64,000 nucleotides of DNA from Planktothrix sp. FACHB-1365 (GTDB taxonomy: Bacteria > Cyanobacteriota > Cyanobacteriia > Cyanobacteriales > Microcoleaceae): contig NZ_JACJSC010000001.1 in the NCBI RefSeq assembly GCF_014697575.1, positions 124,001 through 188,000 on the forward strand. The letters are read 5' to 3'. The position numbers and the translations under genes were made by a program. Positions 37,041 to 46,800 of the stretch are shown here, piece after piece. Each line of letters opens with the position of its first letter. Position 1 is the first letter of the stretch. The notes under the pieces are model-generated. The model searched no databases. It saw nothing but the letters and a program-made list of their open reading frames with translations, and had not been told where the DNA came from.

Positions 37041-40000
37041 CTACTTCACTCCAAGTTGCACCATAAATTCCTCAACTTGGGCTGCGACTAAACGATCAGG
37101 ATCGTTTTGTAGCATTGGCAATAATTCTATCAAAGCCCGTTGAGAGGCAATCTTTAGATATGCTAAGACGGCTTCTCGAACAAACCCGGTGGGATGGCGC
37201 AAGGACATAAGGGTTTGTTCGGCTGTTAAGCTCCAACGAGCGCTTCTAGCCAGATGGAAACAACAAGCTAGGGCCCAGTCCGATAGAAAATGACGGTATT
37301 CTAATAAACGGCGGAGGCGATCGCTCGGTTTGAGGGGTTGATAATTGACTAAATCGGATAAATTCTCCAATTTCTCGATTTTAGAGTGCTGATCGAGAAC
37401 GCTAATTAAGGCGCGCTTATGAACAATATCAACGACATTATCCAGGATTTCTAAACCTCGCGCTACATTAGAAGAAGAATTAGACTGAATATTAAAAGAT
37501 GCTGCTTGAATCGAGCTATGAGGATACAAAAACTTCATGAGCAGAAAGCAGCGATCTACTGCGTCAATTTCTAATCCTTCTAAGGCTCTTTTTAATAGTT
37601 GTTGAGGAGATTGCAGATCGGGGATACCGGGAGCAAAGGGATCAAAGGTATCGGAATCTTCTGAGTCCGACAGTATAGGTTTTTCTAAGGACAAATCCAG
37701 CAAAGCGGCATAAATTTGACCAATAAACATTAACTCCTGCTCAATTAAAACCTCTACCCCTGTTCGTCCTACTCGATCTAATACCCCTTCAATTCCCGCA
37801 TCTTGAGGAATTTTTAGTAAAATTTTCAAGATATTGCGCCGGGTGGTTCCCCAGGAAATCATTAATTCACTGATCAACGTATCGAGGGCCTCGGTGGTGG
37901 CAATTTCACCTAATGCTGTCCAAGCTTGTAACCGCACTAAATCGGGTTTATAGATATCACTAGCTTGCTGCATTAATAGAGGAATGGCTTCATTTCCCAA
38001 TCTGACAAGAGCTTGTAAGGCTGTATCCCGTGTAGAACGATAGGAGAGTGCCTTCATTAATGAGGGATAGTATTCTTCCAAATGGGTTGAAGCAATGACA
38101 TCTAACAAGGCACAACGCACCCGCAAAGATTCATCCTGTAATAAATCATTGAGATAAAGCCGGAGTCCTTGTAAATAATCCGCTTCTCCCAAGGCGCGAA
38201 CCCCCATCACCCGTTCCCGTTCTTGACCAGAAGTGATCATGCGTCGGATGGTGTTGGTGGCGGCGGCTTTTTGTTCGCGATCGCCTCGACGTAAAATTAA
38301 GGCGGCGGCGGTTCCGCGAACGACGGGATCAATTTTATTTTGGAGATAGGGACGCAGTTGTTCAATGTCGGGGTTGGTTTCCGTTAACCAGAGATATCGT
38401 AAGGCGAGGGCGAGAACTTCTGGGGGAAGATTGCTTTGGGTAAGGGCTCGAATGTCTTCTAAATAAGCTGGATTTGGATGATTAAGCATGATTTCTAGGC
38501 TTTGACGCTGGAGGCTAGGGGAAAGGCTGTTGAACAAAGGAGCCAGCGTTTCCCCAACATTTTTCGCATCCAGTTGACTCAAGAGTTCAATACAAGATCG
38601 CTTATCCGCGTCTTCTCCAGGTTTCTTCAAGGTTTCAACAACATTGCGCTTGAGTTGGGGCATATCGATGTCTGAGACACTCAACCGTCCCCGTTCGGCA
38701 CTGCGAACCAGTAAACTGACATATTGGGCTCGAATCAACCAAACGACAAACAACCAAACCAAAGCCATTAGGATGATCAAACCCACGAACACTAATCCCT
38801 GTTCACTGTGTAACTGGGTTTCGCTAGAGTTGGGTAAAATGATACTGGTGAGCCAAAGGGTGATTAAAATCAGTACCCCCGTCACCCCCGTTGACATGGG
38901 TTCAAACACCCCGTTCACCATAGATTGAATATCGCTGCGAACGTGATCCGGTAGGGGTTGAAATAAAACGGCTCCGGTGGTTTCAATTAAGGTGTAATGG
39001 AATAATTCATCTAAAAACCGCAGGATCACAAATCCCACAAACACAGAAAATAGTCCAGTGATCCCACCTATTAAGGAAAATGTTCCTAAAATAATCACCC
39101 CAACGGGTAAAACAATGGCGGTTACAAATACCCCCGTGCGTTCAACCAAACGGCTAGAACCGAACCATTGAGTTAAGACTTGAGAAACACTTAAAATCCC
39201 TTCAAAAATTCCCAGGAAGCTAACAATGCCACTGGCTCCGGTTGCATCATTTTGAAATTCCAACTGACTAAAAAATTGGAAATCTACTAAAACATATAAC
39301 GCTTCTGCTAGAACAAAAAAGGAGACTAAAGGAATGACATAACCTAAGACCGGGCCTTTGAGGTTGCGAGTGCTAAATTCTTGTTCTTCGTCTTCCGGTG
39401 TCCAGCGTGTGGAATCTGGGAAGGATTGACCATAGCGTTGAGATAGATAAAATAATATTCCGGCGGCTAGGAGTACCATCACACCGGAAACCAAGGTGAC
39501 GTTATTGAGTCCAACGAGTCTTAATAGCACGGGTAGGGAAAATCCACTAATTACCCCAGCCACTAAAAATCCGCTACTAATAATCGGATAAGTGCGTTTA
39601 ATTTCTCGAATATTAAACAGTTGGTTAGCGGTGATGGAATTATTTAAGTCGTTGAGAACATAAGAGGCTTCCACCCATAACCACATTAAAAATAGCGTTA
39701 TAAATTGAACGCTTAACCCTAATATTTTAACATCGGATAACCCCATCCCCCAGCGAAATAAAAACAGAGGAATTGCCATCATCACAAAGATAATCACAAT
39801 TGCCCGACGCAGGGGAAATACTTTTTGCAGCGACGAATAGATAAAGCCTAACCCTGAACCCATTCCTGCACTAGCGATATAGATCCAAGGCAATTTATCG
39901 GCACCGTATTCGTCCAGAAATAAGCCTACGGTACTGAGTTCTAACCAAATTAACCCCACTGATGCCAAGGTATACACTAAAAACATCAGTAGGGTTCTTT

Positions 40001-40079
40001 CTACTTCTTCCTGACGGAGATTCAGTCCCCGCAGCACCCCTTGTCCCACCAGAGCGGAACTACTCACTGGCTTGTCCAT
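37041..40079 (-). CDS. Tlc/MFS-like translocase fused to HEAT repeats
   Basis: 1,012 residues. The N-terminal ~455 residues contain about 12 hydrophobic segments and resemble the nucleotide-translocase (Tlc, ATP/ADP antiporter) branch of MFS proteins, for example FLVYTLASVGLIWLELSTVG and the region FNIREIKRTYPIISSGF. Residues ~480-1,010 are soluble and helical with HEAT-type repeats (VRGTAAALILRRGD, LRVRCALLDVIAST, ARVRL-like units). Substrate is unknown. HEAT repeats may bind partners or regulate transport. The downstream cNMP-binding protein could be a regulator. Both halves are in one uninterrupted frame. Confidence 0.8.
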   Translation of the reverse strand: MDKPVSSSALVGQGVLRGLNLRQEEVERTLLMFLVYTLASVGLIWLELSTVGLFLDEYGADKLPWIYIASAGMGSGLGFIYSSLQKVFPLRRAIVIIFVMMAIPLFLFRWGMGLSDVKILGLSVQFITLFLMWLWVEASYVLNDLNNSITANQLFNIREIKRTYPIISSGFLVAGVISGFSLPVLLRLVGLNNVTLVSGVMVLLAAGILFYLSQRYGQSFPDSTRWTPEDEEQEFSTRNLKGPVLGYVIPLVSFFVLAEALYVLVDFQFFSQLEFQNDATGASGIVSFLGIFEGILSVSQVLTQWFGSSRLVERTGVFVTAIVLPVGVIILGTFSLIGGITGLFSVFVGFVILRFLDELFHYTLIETTGAVLFQPLPDHVRSDIQSMVNGVFEPMSTGVTGVLILITLWLTSIILPNSSETQLHSEQGLVFVGLIILMALVWLFVVWLIRAQYVSLLVRSAERGRLSVSDIDMPQLKRNVVETLKKPGEDADKRSCIELLSQLDAKNVGETLAPLFNSLSPSLQRQSLEIMLNHPNPAYLEDIRALTQSNLPPEVLALALRYLWLTETNPDIEQLRPYLQNKIDPVVRGTAAALILRRGDREQKAAATNTIRRMITSGQERERVMGVRALGEADYLQGLRLYLNDLLQDESLRVRCALLDVIASTHLEEYYPSLMKALSYRSTRDTALQALVRLGNEAIPLLMQQASDIYKPDLVRLQAWTALGEIATTEALDTLISELMISWGTTRRNILKILLKIPQDAGIEGVLDRVGRTGVEVLIEQELMFIGQIYAALLDLSLEKPILSDSEDSDTFDPFAPGIPDLQSPQQLLKRALEGLEIDAVDRCFLLMKFLYPHSSIQAASFNIQSNSSSNVARGLEILDNVVDIVHKRALISVLDQHSKIEKLENLSDLVNYQPLKPSDRLRRLLEYRHFLSDWALACCFHLARSARWSLTAEQTLMSLRHPTGFVREAVLAYLKIASQRALIELLPMLQNDPDRLVAAQVEEFMVQLGVK

Positions 40080-40152
40080 GCGATGCCCAAACCCCTTTGT
40101 GTGATTATCGGAAGTCTAATATTAGAGTTTAACCGATTTGTTGCGACTATCG

Positions 40153-40194
40153 GGTTTCAGGTTTCAGGTTTCAGGTTTCAGGTTTCAGGTTTCA
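40153..40194 (+). repeat. Heptamer array GGTTTCA x6
   Basis: Six exact tandem copies just upstream of the translocase-HEAT start, in the gap to infC. Confidence 0.95.
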
Positions 40195-40221
40195 GGTTGA
40201 AGAGTTGTTTTTGTTAACCCT

Positions 40222-40249
40222 GACACCCGACACCCGACACCCGACACCC
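40222..40249 (+). repeat. Heptamer array GACACCC x4
   Basis: Four exact copies ending at the infC stop codon. It lies only 28 bp from the GGTTTCA array, again with a 7-bp unit. Confidence 0.95.
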
Positions 40250-40782
40250 TACTTCTTAGGCGAGAGCAACATCATCATGCTGCGTCCTTCTTGTTTGGGT
40301 TCTTGTTGCACCTCAGCCAATTCTTGTAAATCAACAGCCATGCGGTCGAGGAGTTCTTTAGCGAGGTGACTGTGTTGAATTTCCCGACCCCGGAACATAA
40401 TTGTGGCTTTGACTTTATCTCCCGATTGCAGGAAGCGTTTGGCTTGATTGACGCGCACTTTGTAGTCGTGCTCGTCAATAATGTAGCGCATCTTGACTTC
40501 CTTAACGTCAATGGTGTGTTGTTTTTTCTTGGCTTCTCGAACTTTCTTTTCCTGTTCGTACTTATACTTGCCATAGTCCATAATGCGACAGACGGGAGGG
40601 TCGGCTTTGTCGCTGACTAATACCAAGTCGAGTTCTTTTTCCTCCGCTACCCGCATGGCTTCACGGGGTGTGATTATCCCAAGCTGAGAGCCATCTGCAT
40701 CAATGACCCGGATTTTGGGAAACCGGATATTTTCGTTGATTGGAGGCAAATTGCGATTGATTTTTTTATCGGTCACAGGCAT
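40249..40782 (-). CDS. infC: Translation initiation factor IF-3
   Basis: 177 residues from the ATG at 40782; the frame also opens at a TTG (40797). Binds the 30S subunit, prevents premature joining of 50S and checks the start codon. N-terminal domain [19 protein letters not shown], linker rich in Lys/Glu ([16 protein letters not shown]) and C-terminal domain [20 protein letters not shown]. infC genes in other bacteria use rare start codons for autoregulation; here ATG is available. The stop codon abuts the GACACCC array. Confidence 0.95.
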   Translation of the reverse strand: MPVTDKKINRNLPPINENIRFPKIRVIDADGSQLGIITPREAMRVAEEKELDLVLVSDKADPPVCRIMDYGKYKYEQEKKVREAKKKQHTIDVKEVKMRYIIDEHDYKVRVNQAKRFLQSGDKVKATIMFRGREIQHSHLAKELLDRMAVDLQELAEVQQEPKQEGRSMMMLLSPKK

Positions 40783-40919
40783 TAAAGAAGTTTGCAAGCG
40801 ATTTATAGGATGGTGAGATAGATCTACAATTTCTTATTGTACTCACTCCCATCGATATTTTGTCCTTAATTTAACCTAAATTCCAGAAACGTTAAGATTA
40901 GAAATTGTAAAGTTATGTT

Positions 40920-41861
40920 TTGAGCGGAGGATGTTTGGTTAGTTCCACAGGCTGGCAACACCAAGTTGGGTATCAACGGGATTGGATTTGGCGAGGTTGG
41001 CGCATTCGCTATGCTTATAATCGCCCTCGTTTGTCTTCTTCCTCAATTCCCCGTTACCCGATGATTTTTTTACATGGGTTTGGGGCTTCTATTGGACACT
41101 GGCGATACAATTTAACTCAATTGAGTCAAAGCAATACCGTTTATGCTTTAGATTTATTGGGGTTTGGAGGTTCTGAAAAAGCGATCGCTCCCTACACGGC
41201 TCAGTTATGGGTGGAGCAAGTTTATGATTTTTGGCAAACATTTATCGGAGAACCTGTAATTTTAGTGGGAAATTCCATTGGTTCTTTGATTAGTTTAATG
41301 GTGGCTTCTCAATATCCTGAATTAGCGAAAGGATTAGTTTTAATTAGTCTTCCTGACCCTGGATTACAGTTAGAAATGTTACCGCCCTGGGCAATTCCTG
41401 TGGTGGAAACGGTACAAAATATTGTGGCTTCTCCTCCAGTTTTAAGATTATTCTTTTCTCTTGCCCGTCGTCCGAGTTTTATTCGTCGTTGGGTAAAATT
41501 AGCTTATGATAATCCCAATGCGATTACTGATGAATTGGTTGAAATTTTAGTAACTCCTGCCCTGGAACGGGGTGCAGCACGGGCGTTTTGTTCTGTTTTT
41601 AAAACAATGGGCAGCCCTCGCTTAGGGCCTGCGGTTAAAACTTTATTCCCTCAATTAAATGCGCCTATTTTGTTGCTTTGGGGTTTACAAGATCGATTAA
41701 TTCCCATTCAATTTGCCAACCCTCGTCAATATTTACAATATCACTCGAATTTAAAATTAGTTGAGTTGGAAAATGCTGGACATTGCCCCCATGATGAATG
41801 CCCGGAACGGGTGAATGCTGAAATTTTAACTTGGCTGAAGGAAAGCTTTGATTGGGGTTAA
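40920..41861 (+). CDS. Alpha/beta hydrolase
   Basis: Up to 313 residues. Oxyanion segment FLHGFGASIGHWRYNL, nucleophile elbow LVGNSIGSLISL, acid in LLWGLQDRLIPIQF and histidine in ENAGHCPHDE. All three catalytic residues are present. The 5' end is uncertain: the frame opens at TTG 40920, and TTG 40935 lies close after GGAGG; no ATG is available near the N-terminus. Substrate is unknown. Divergent from infC. Confidence 0.85.
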   Translation: MSGGCLVSSTGWQHQVGYQRDWIWRGWRIRYAYNRPRLSSSSIPRYPMIFLHGFGASIGHWRYNLTQLSQSNTVYALDLLGFGGSEKAIAPYTAQLWVEQVYDFWQTFIGEPVILVGNSIGSLISLMVASQYPELAKGLVLISLPDPGLQLEMLPPWAIPVVETVQNIVASPPVLRLFFSLARRPSFIRRWVKLAYDNPNAITDELVEILVTPALERGAARAFCSVFKTMGSPRLGPAVKTLFPQLNAPILLLWGLQDRLIPIQFANPRQYLQYHSNLKLVELENAGHCPHDECPERVNAEILTWLKESFDWG

Positions 41862-42008
41862 GGGTTGATGTTTTTATGTTGAATATTAAATCAAGTGTAC
41901 CCCCATATCAGCCCTAACAATATTGTCTCATTCCAGGCGGCGTTTGTCAAGTTCGTCAGTTACCTTCTGAATTGATAGAATCTATAGCAAACAGATTTGA
42001 CAAAAATC

Positions 42009-42851
42009 ATGAGATTTATCAACCCCAAAACGGACTACGCTTTTAAAAAAATATTTGGTTCTACCGAAAGCAAAGACATTTTGATTAGCTTTCTCAATGC
42101 CTTGGTTTATGAAGGTAATTCTACCATTGAAGACTTAGAAATTATCAATCCCAACTTACCGCCTAAAATCGCCGATTTTAAAGATACCTATCTCGATGTT
42201 AAAGCCAAACTGAATAACGGCACACTTGTCCTTATTGAAATGCAGGTTTTAAACGTGCAATCTTTTGGCAAAAGGGTTTTGTTTAATGCGGCGAAAACCT
42301 ATTCTTTTCAATTGCAAGCTGGAGAAGGGTATCGAATGCTTAAACCCGTTATTGCTTTAACAATTACTGATTTTGAGATGTTCCCAGATCAGGAGCAAAT
42401 GATTTCTCGTTTTGTTTATCGAGAAAAATCTGAAGGTTGGTACTATCATGATAATGATATTGAGTTATTATTCGTTGAGTTACCTAAGTTTACCAAAGAA
42501 CTCGACCAGCTTGAAACCATTACCGATAAATGGATTTACTTTATCAAATTTGCGCGATCGCTGACATCTATTCCTGAAAATATGGACGATATTCCTGAAC
42601 TACACCGAGCTTTTGAAATTGCTAATCAAGCCGACTTAACGGCTGAGGAGTTAGAAGATTTAGAACGTCGGGAAATGTTTATTTATGATCAGCAAGGAGC
42701 GATCACCCTGGGACGTGAACAGGGACGCGAGGAGGGACGCGAGGAGGAAAAGCGTGACATTGCTCGAAACCTACTGGATCGACTGAGTGATGAAGCGATC
42801 GCTCAAGTCACAGGATTAAGTCTAAAAACCGTTCAAGAGTTGCGCTCTTAA
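42009..42851 (+). CDS. Rpn/PD-(D/E)XK nuclease-family protein
   Basis: 280 residues from the ATG at 42009. PDDEXK_2 (Rpn/transposase_31) family: start RFINPKTDYAFKKIFG, core LDVKAKLNNGTLVLIEMQV. The aspartate and the E-x-Q pair (LIEMQV) fit the modified catalytic motif of this group. A Glu/Arg-rich linker (GREQGREEGREEEKR) and a helical HTH-like end (AIAQVTGLSLKTVQEL) follow. Members promote RecA-independent recombination or act in phage defence, and are often mobile and multi-copy. No flanking repeats were identified. Confidence 0.85.
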   Translation: MRFINPKTDYAFKKIFGSTESKDILISFLNALVYEGNSTIEDLEIINPNLPPKIADFKDTYLDVKAKLNNGTLVLIEMQVLNVQSFGKRVLFNAAKTYSFQLQAGEGYRMLKPVIALTITDFEMFPDQEQMISRFVYREKSEGWYYHDNDIELLFVELPKFTKELDQLETITDKWIYFIKFARSLTSIPENMDDIPELHRAFEIANQADLTAEELEDLERREMFIYDQQGAITLGREQGREEGREEEKRDIARNLLDRLSDEAIAQVTGLSLKTVQELRS

Positions 42852-42867
42852 AGTGAGTCATGATTAA

Positions 42868-43437
42868 CTATTGAGGAAAAGTAATATTTAAGAAAGGAAA
42901 CTGTGCTTTGATGTTCCAATTTTGTCCATCATGAATTAATAACGTTAATTCAGAGACAGTAAACTCAAAATAAATCGGACGTTGGGCAAATTCTGGCCAT
43001 GCGGTTTTAAATGCTGTTGGAGTTAAATCTTTAAACGCTACGGTTATATGAGGAGAAAAAGAACGTTTTTTCGAGACTTCATGAACAATATTAAGTTGTT
43101 GTTCTAAGTCATTCATTAACGCTTGTTGAAGATTAATTAATTCAGGGGTTTTGATTACATTCACAAACAGGACACGAGGCGGAAAGGCATTAAACCCTGA
43201 CAAAGTTATAGGAATAGGGGAAGAGTTAAGGGCAAATGTAGTTAAATGGTGTTCTAAAGTTGTCAGGTCTTCTATTAACCATTTAAACGGAGGTTGTAAG
43301 GTAATATGAGGTGGAGATTTTAACGCATGACGACTATTATAGGTTTGGGCAAAATAATGTTTAATTTCTGTAATTTGATTTTGAATTTTTTGTGGGGGAA
43401 GTAAAGCAATAAAAAACAGTCGTTCTGAAGGTTTCAT
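42868..43437 (-). CDS. 2'-5' RNA ligase / cyclic phosphodiesterase family protein (LigT-like)
   Basis: 189 residues. Two HxT motifs of the 2H superfamily: PPHITLQPPFKW (~residue 42) and FSPHITVAFKDL (~residue 127). Such enzymes open cyclic phosphates or join 2'-5' RNA ends; the physiological substrate is unknown. Convergent with the Rpn-like gene, with 16 bp between stops. A degenerate GGGAACA repeat lies just upstream at 43451-43470. Confidence 0.88.
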   Translation of the reverse strand: MKPSERLFFIALLPPQKIQNQITEIKHYFAQTYNSRHALKSPPHITLQPPFKWLIEDLTTLEHHLTTFALNSSPIPITLSGFNAFPPRVLFVNVIKTPELINLQQALMNDLEQQLNIVHEVSKKRSFSPHITVAFKDLTPTAFKTAWPEFAQRPIYFEFTVSELTLLIHDGQNWNIKAQFPFLNITFPQ

Positions 43438-43577
43438 AAAATTAATCTATAGTAGGGAACAGGGAACAGAAGGGAGAAGAAAATAGGGAATAGGGGGTGA
43501 AAAAAGTTATTATTTGTAGCAAAAAGTTAAGGACTTCATATTAGGTAGTGTTTGCGATCGCTCGATAGGTTCTGTTA

Positions 43578-43793
43578 TTATTTAAGGGCTGAACAGCATA
43601 CATTAACTTCTTTCTCTTGAATTTTCTCCATTTTCTTAACTTTTCTGATCGATTTTGCAGCCAACGGAAAATTTATATTATCATTTAGGTAGTAGTACCA
43701 ACCCATGGCAACTTCTTGTTCATCGTAAGCATCTACAATGATTGCGTAGGTAATGCGTTCTTCCCTGCGTTCATCCTTTTCAATACTAGCCAT
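43578..43793 (-). CDS. CcbP-like calcium-binding protein, possibly truncated
   Basis: 71 residues. The N-terminal segment ITYAIIVDAYDEQEVAMGWY and following YYLNDNINFPL closely resemble CcbP, a cyanobacterial calcium-binding protein whose removal allows heterocyst development in Anabaena. CcbP is usually around 110-120 residues with an acidic second half. Here, after FPLAAKSIRKVKK, the sequence becomes basic and short and ends in CCSALK, so the acidic calcium-binding part may be lost. It may instead be a short family variant. Lies 35 bp from the adenylate cyclase gene on the same strand. Confidence 0.65.
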   Translation of the reverse strand: MASIEKDERREERITYAIIVDAYDEQEVAMGWYYYLNDNINFPLAAKSIRKVKKMEKIQEKEVNVCCSALK

Positions 43794-43828
43794 AACTTTA
43801 ATTGCAACTTTTAATCACTTAAAACAAC

Positions 43829-46800
43829 CTAGGCTTGGGGAGTAATCATAACCGTTAATACTTTGTCGCCAATGCCTTTTAACTTATGGAATTCTTCGAT
43901 GATAATATCCTCAGAAGGGAGATAATCAGCCACCTCTTTAGACACTAAAATACTATTTGGGTGGGCAACTTCCTGTAAACGAGCCGCCATATTCACTGCT
44001 GGGCCAATAGCAGTATAATCAGAACGCTCTGGAGATCCAAACATCCCAACAACAGCCGTCCCAATATGAATTCCACACCGGAAACGCACAGGTTCAACGC
44101 CATTTTCACCGAAAATCCCCCGTTCTCGCCAGCGTTGATTGAGTTTATCAAGGGATTGTAACATTTGTCGTGCCGAATTCACCGCCTGTTTAACCTGTTT
44201 TTCAGGCCGTAACTCCTCCGGCGCGCCATAGAGAGCCATCACCGCATCCCCAACAAACTTATCCACCGTCCCCCCATTAGCAAAAATTACCCGTGTCATT
44301 TCCGCCAAATACTCATTCAGAACCACAGCAATTCCCTGAGATTGTAATTGATTTGACATTTGGGTAAAACCCACAATATCACTAAATAGAATAGTAATTA
44401 ATCGAGGTTCAGGACTCAAATCCAATGCTAACTGACCCGTTGCCGCCTTTTTCACCATTGTTTCCGGTAAAAACCGCTTCAAAACAGACTCCGTTAAATA
44501 CCGATTTAACTCAGCAACACGCCGTTCATTCTCTTTTAACGACTGTAAATTCTTCACCTCTGCCAACAACTCTCGATCATTAAACGGTTTAGATAGGTAG
44601 GCATCAGCCCCCCGTTCAACGCCTTCTAAGCGGGTATCCTCATCCGCCTTAGCTGTTAATAAAATCATCGGAGTCCCCTTCAATTCAGTGTTTTCTCGAA
44701 TTAACCGAATTAAATCCAACCCCGATACCAACGGCATCATTAAATCCGTAATAATCACCTCTGGATGATATTTTTGAGCCATTTCAAACCCCTCATGACC
44801 ATTACAAGCCACAACAACATTGTATCCAGATTGGCGAAGAATCTTCGAGACATAGCGCCTTAAATCCGGGTTATCATCCACCACCAAAACTAAATTTGTA
44901 GAAGTACCATTGTCCCCCAAAGCCATGATTTCTTCAGAAGTTTCTGAGCCATCAGAATAATCTTCATCCATAACATCAACATCAATATCCGCAAACTCCA
45001 CCGAAGCACGACTTGAATTTAATTCCGCCGGAATTTCTAACACCTGTTCCCCCGGTAAATGGGAACATCCTAAAGGCAACCAAACCGTAAAAGTCGTACC
45101 CTTTCCATAAACCGACTCCACAGAAATTTGCCCCTTGTGAAGTTCCACTAATTCTTTAACTAAAGCTAATCCTAAACCCGATCCCTCATAAGAACGATTC
45201 GCCGAACCCTCCGCTTGACGAAACCGTTCAAATAAATAAGGAATTTGTTCCGGTTTAATCCCAATGCCAGTATCTTGAACTTGCAGACGACAATGATCCC
45301 CCAAGGGTTCAACCCTCAACGTAATCGTACCAGAAGGCGGAGTAAACTTCATGGCATTCGACAGTAAATTATAAAGAACCTTATCAAAACGTTCCAAATC
45401 TAAATACAACAACGGACAAGAATGTAACTCCGTTTTTAAATAGATTTCTTTCTTCTGACAATAAAGTTGAAACGACTCAACCGTACTACGACAAAAAGCA
45501 ATCAAATCACAAGGACGGAAACTCGGCTGCATTCGTCCAGCATCAAACCGTTGTAAATCTAATAATTGATTGACTAACCGTAACAGCCGTCGAGAATTTC
45601 GTAAAGCAATTTTAGCTTGTTCTTGAGGTAAATCTTGCTGTTGATTAATGGCAGATTCTAACGGCCCAATCATTAACGTTAAGGGAGTGCGAAACTCATG
45701 GGAAATATTTTGAAAAAACTCCGTTTTAATCCGATCCGCTTCTAACAATCGTTCCGCTTGTTGTCGAGTTTTTTGATATAAACGAGCTTGTTGCACTGCT
45801 AAAGCCGCCTGTACCGCCACCACTTCCACCAAATTAATCTCTGAATCCAGCCATTTGCGGGTACGATTATTTTGTCGCAGGGAAATACTGCCAATAATCT
45901 CACCGTCGGAAAGTAAAGGCACCACCATTAAGGCTTTAGAAGCGGAACGCAGAGGTAATTCGGCAATATGAGATTCTGGTTGTAAATCTAAATCTTGAAT
46001 CACAACAGGTTGTCGGGTGCGTAACAATTGTTGTAATACCGGATTTCCCCGAATCGGAACCAAAGACTGCGGCAACATTTCCAGAAATTGTTGAGCGTGA
46101 ACCGTCGCATCCACACCCGCGAGGGGAGACTCTGACCACCATTCATCGCTCACCAAAGAAGCTTGTCGAGCCGCATCATATAAACCCACACATTGAACAT
46201 ACTCATCATCTCTTGTCCACAACGATAAAGCGCAACCATCAACCCGTAACGCCTCTCCCAACTGTTGCGTAATAGCCGCAAAAATAGTACGGGGATCAAG
46301 ACTAGAGCGAATAGCAGAAGTAATCGTATTAACCAACGCCTCCCGTTTAGCCAGTTCTCGGACTTGTTCATAGGCGCGAGCTTGAGACAACGCCAAAGCC
46401 GCCTGATCCGCAACAGTAATCACCAACTGCACCTCATGATCCTGCCAAACATGAGAGTCTTGGCAGTGATGCAACGCCAAAACAGCCATTAAGTCTAGTT
46501 TGTAGAATAGGGGGACAACCAAACTAGAGCGAATCTGAGATTGAGCATAAGCTTGTTGACGTTCTATCACCGATACCACCCGTTCATCCGTTTCCGCCTC
46601 TTGGATCACCTCCACATCCGTCGTTTCCCAAACCAATAATTGCAGGAGATCCGTTGAGGGCTTTTGATCATCCGAAGTATCCAGAAGTTCTCCCCGTCCT
46701 GACTCATACATAAACCATTCATCTACCATTTGCCCATCTTGGAACGGTCGCAAAAGGCAATAGCGGGCCTCAAACATTTGACCCACCGTTTCCACAATCC

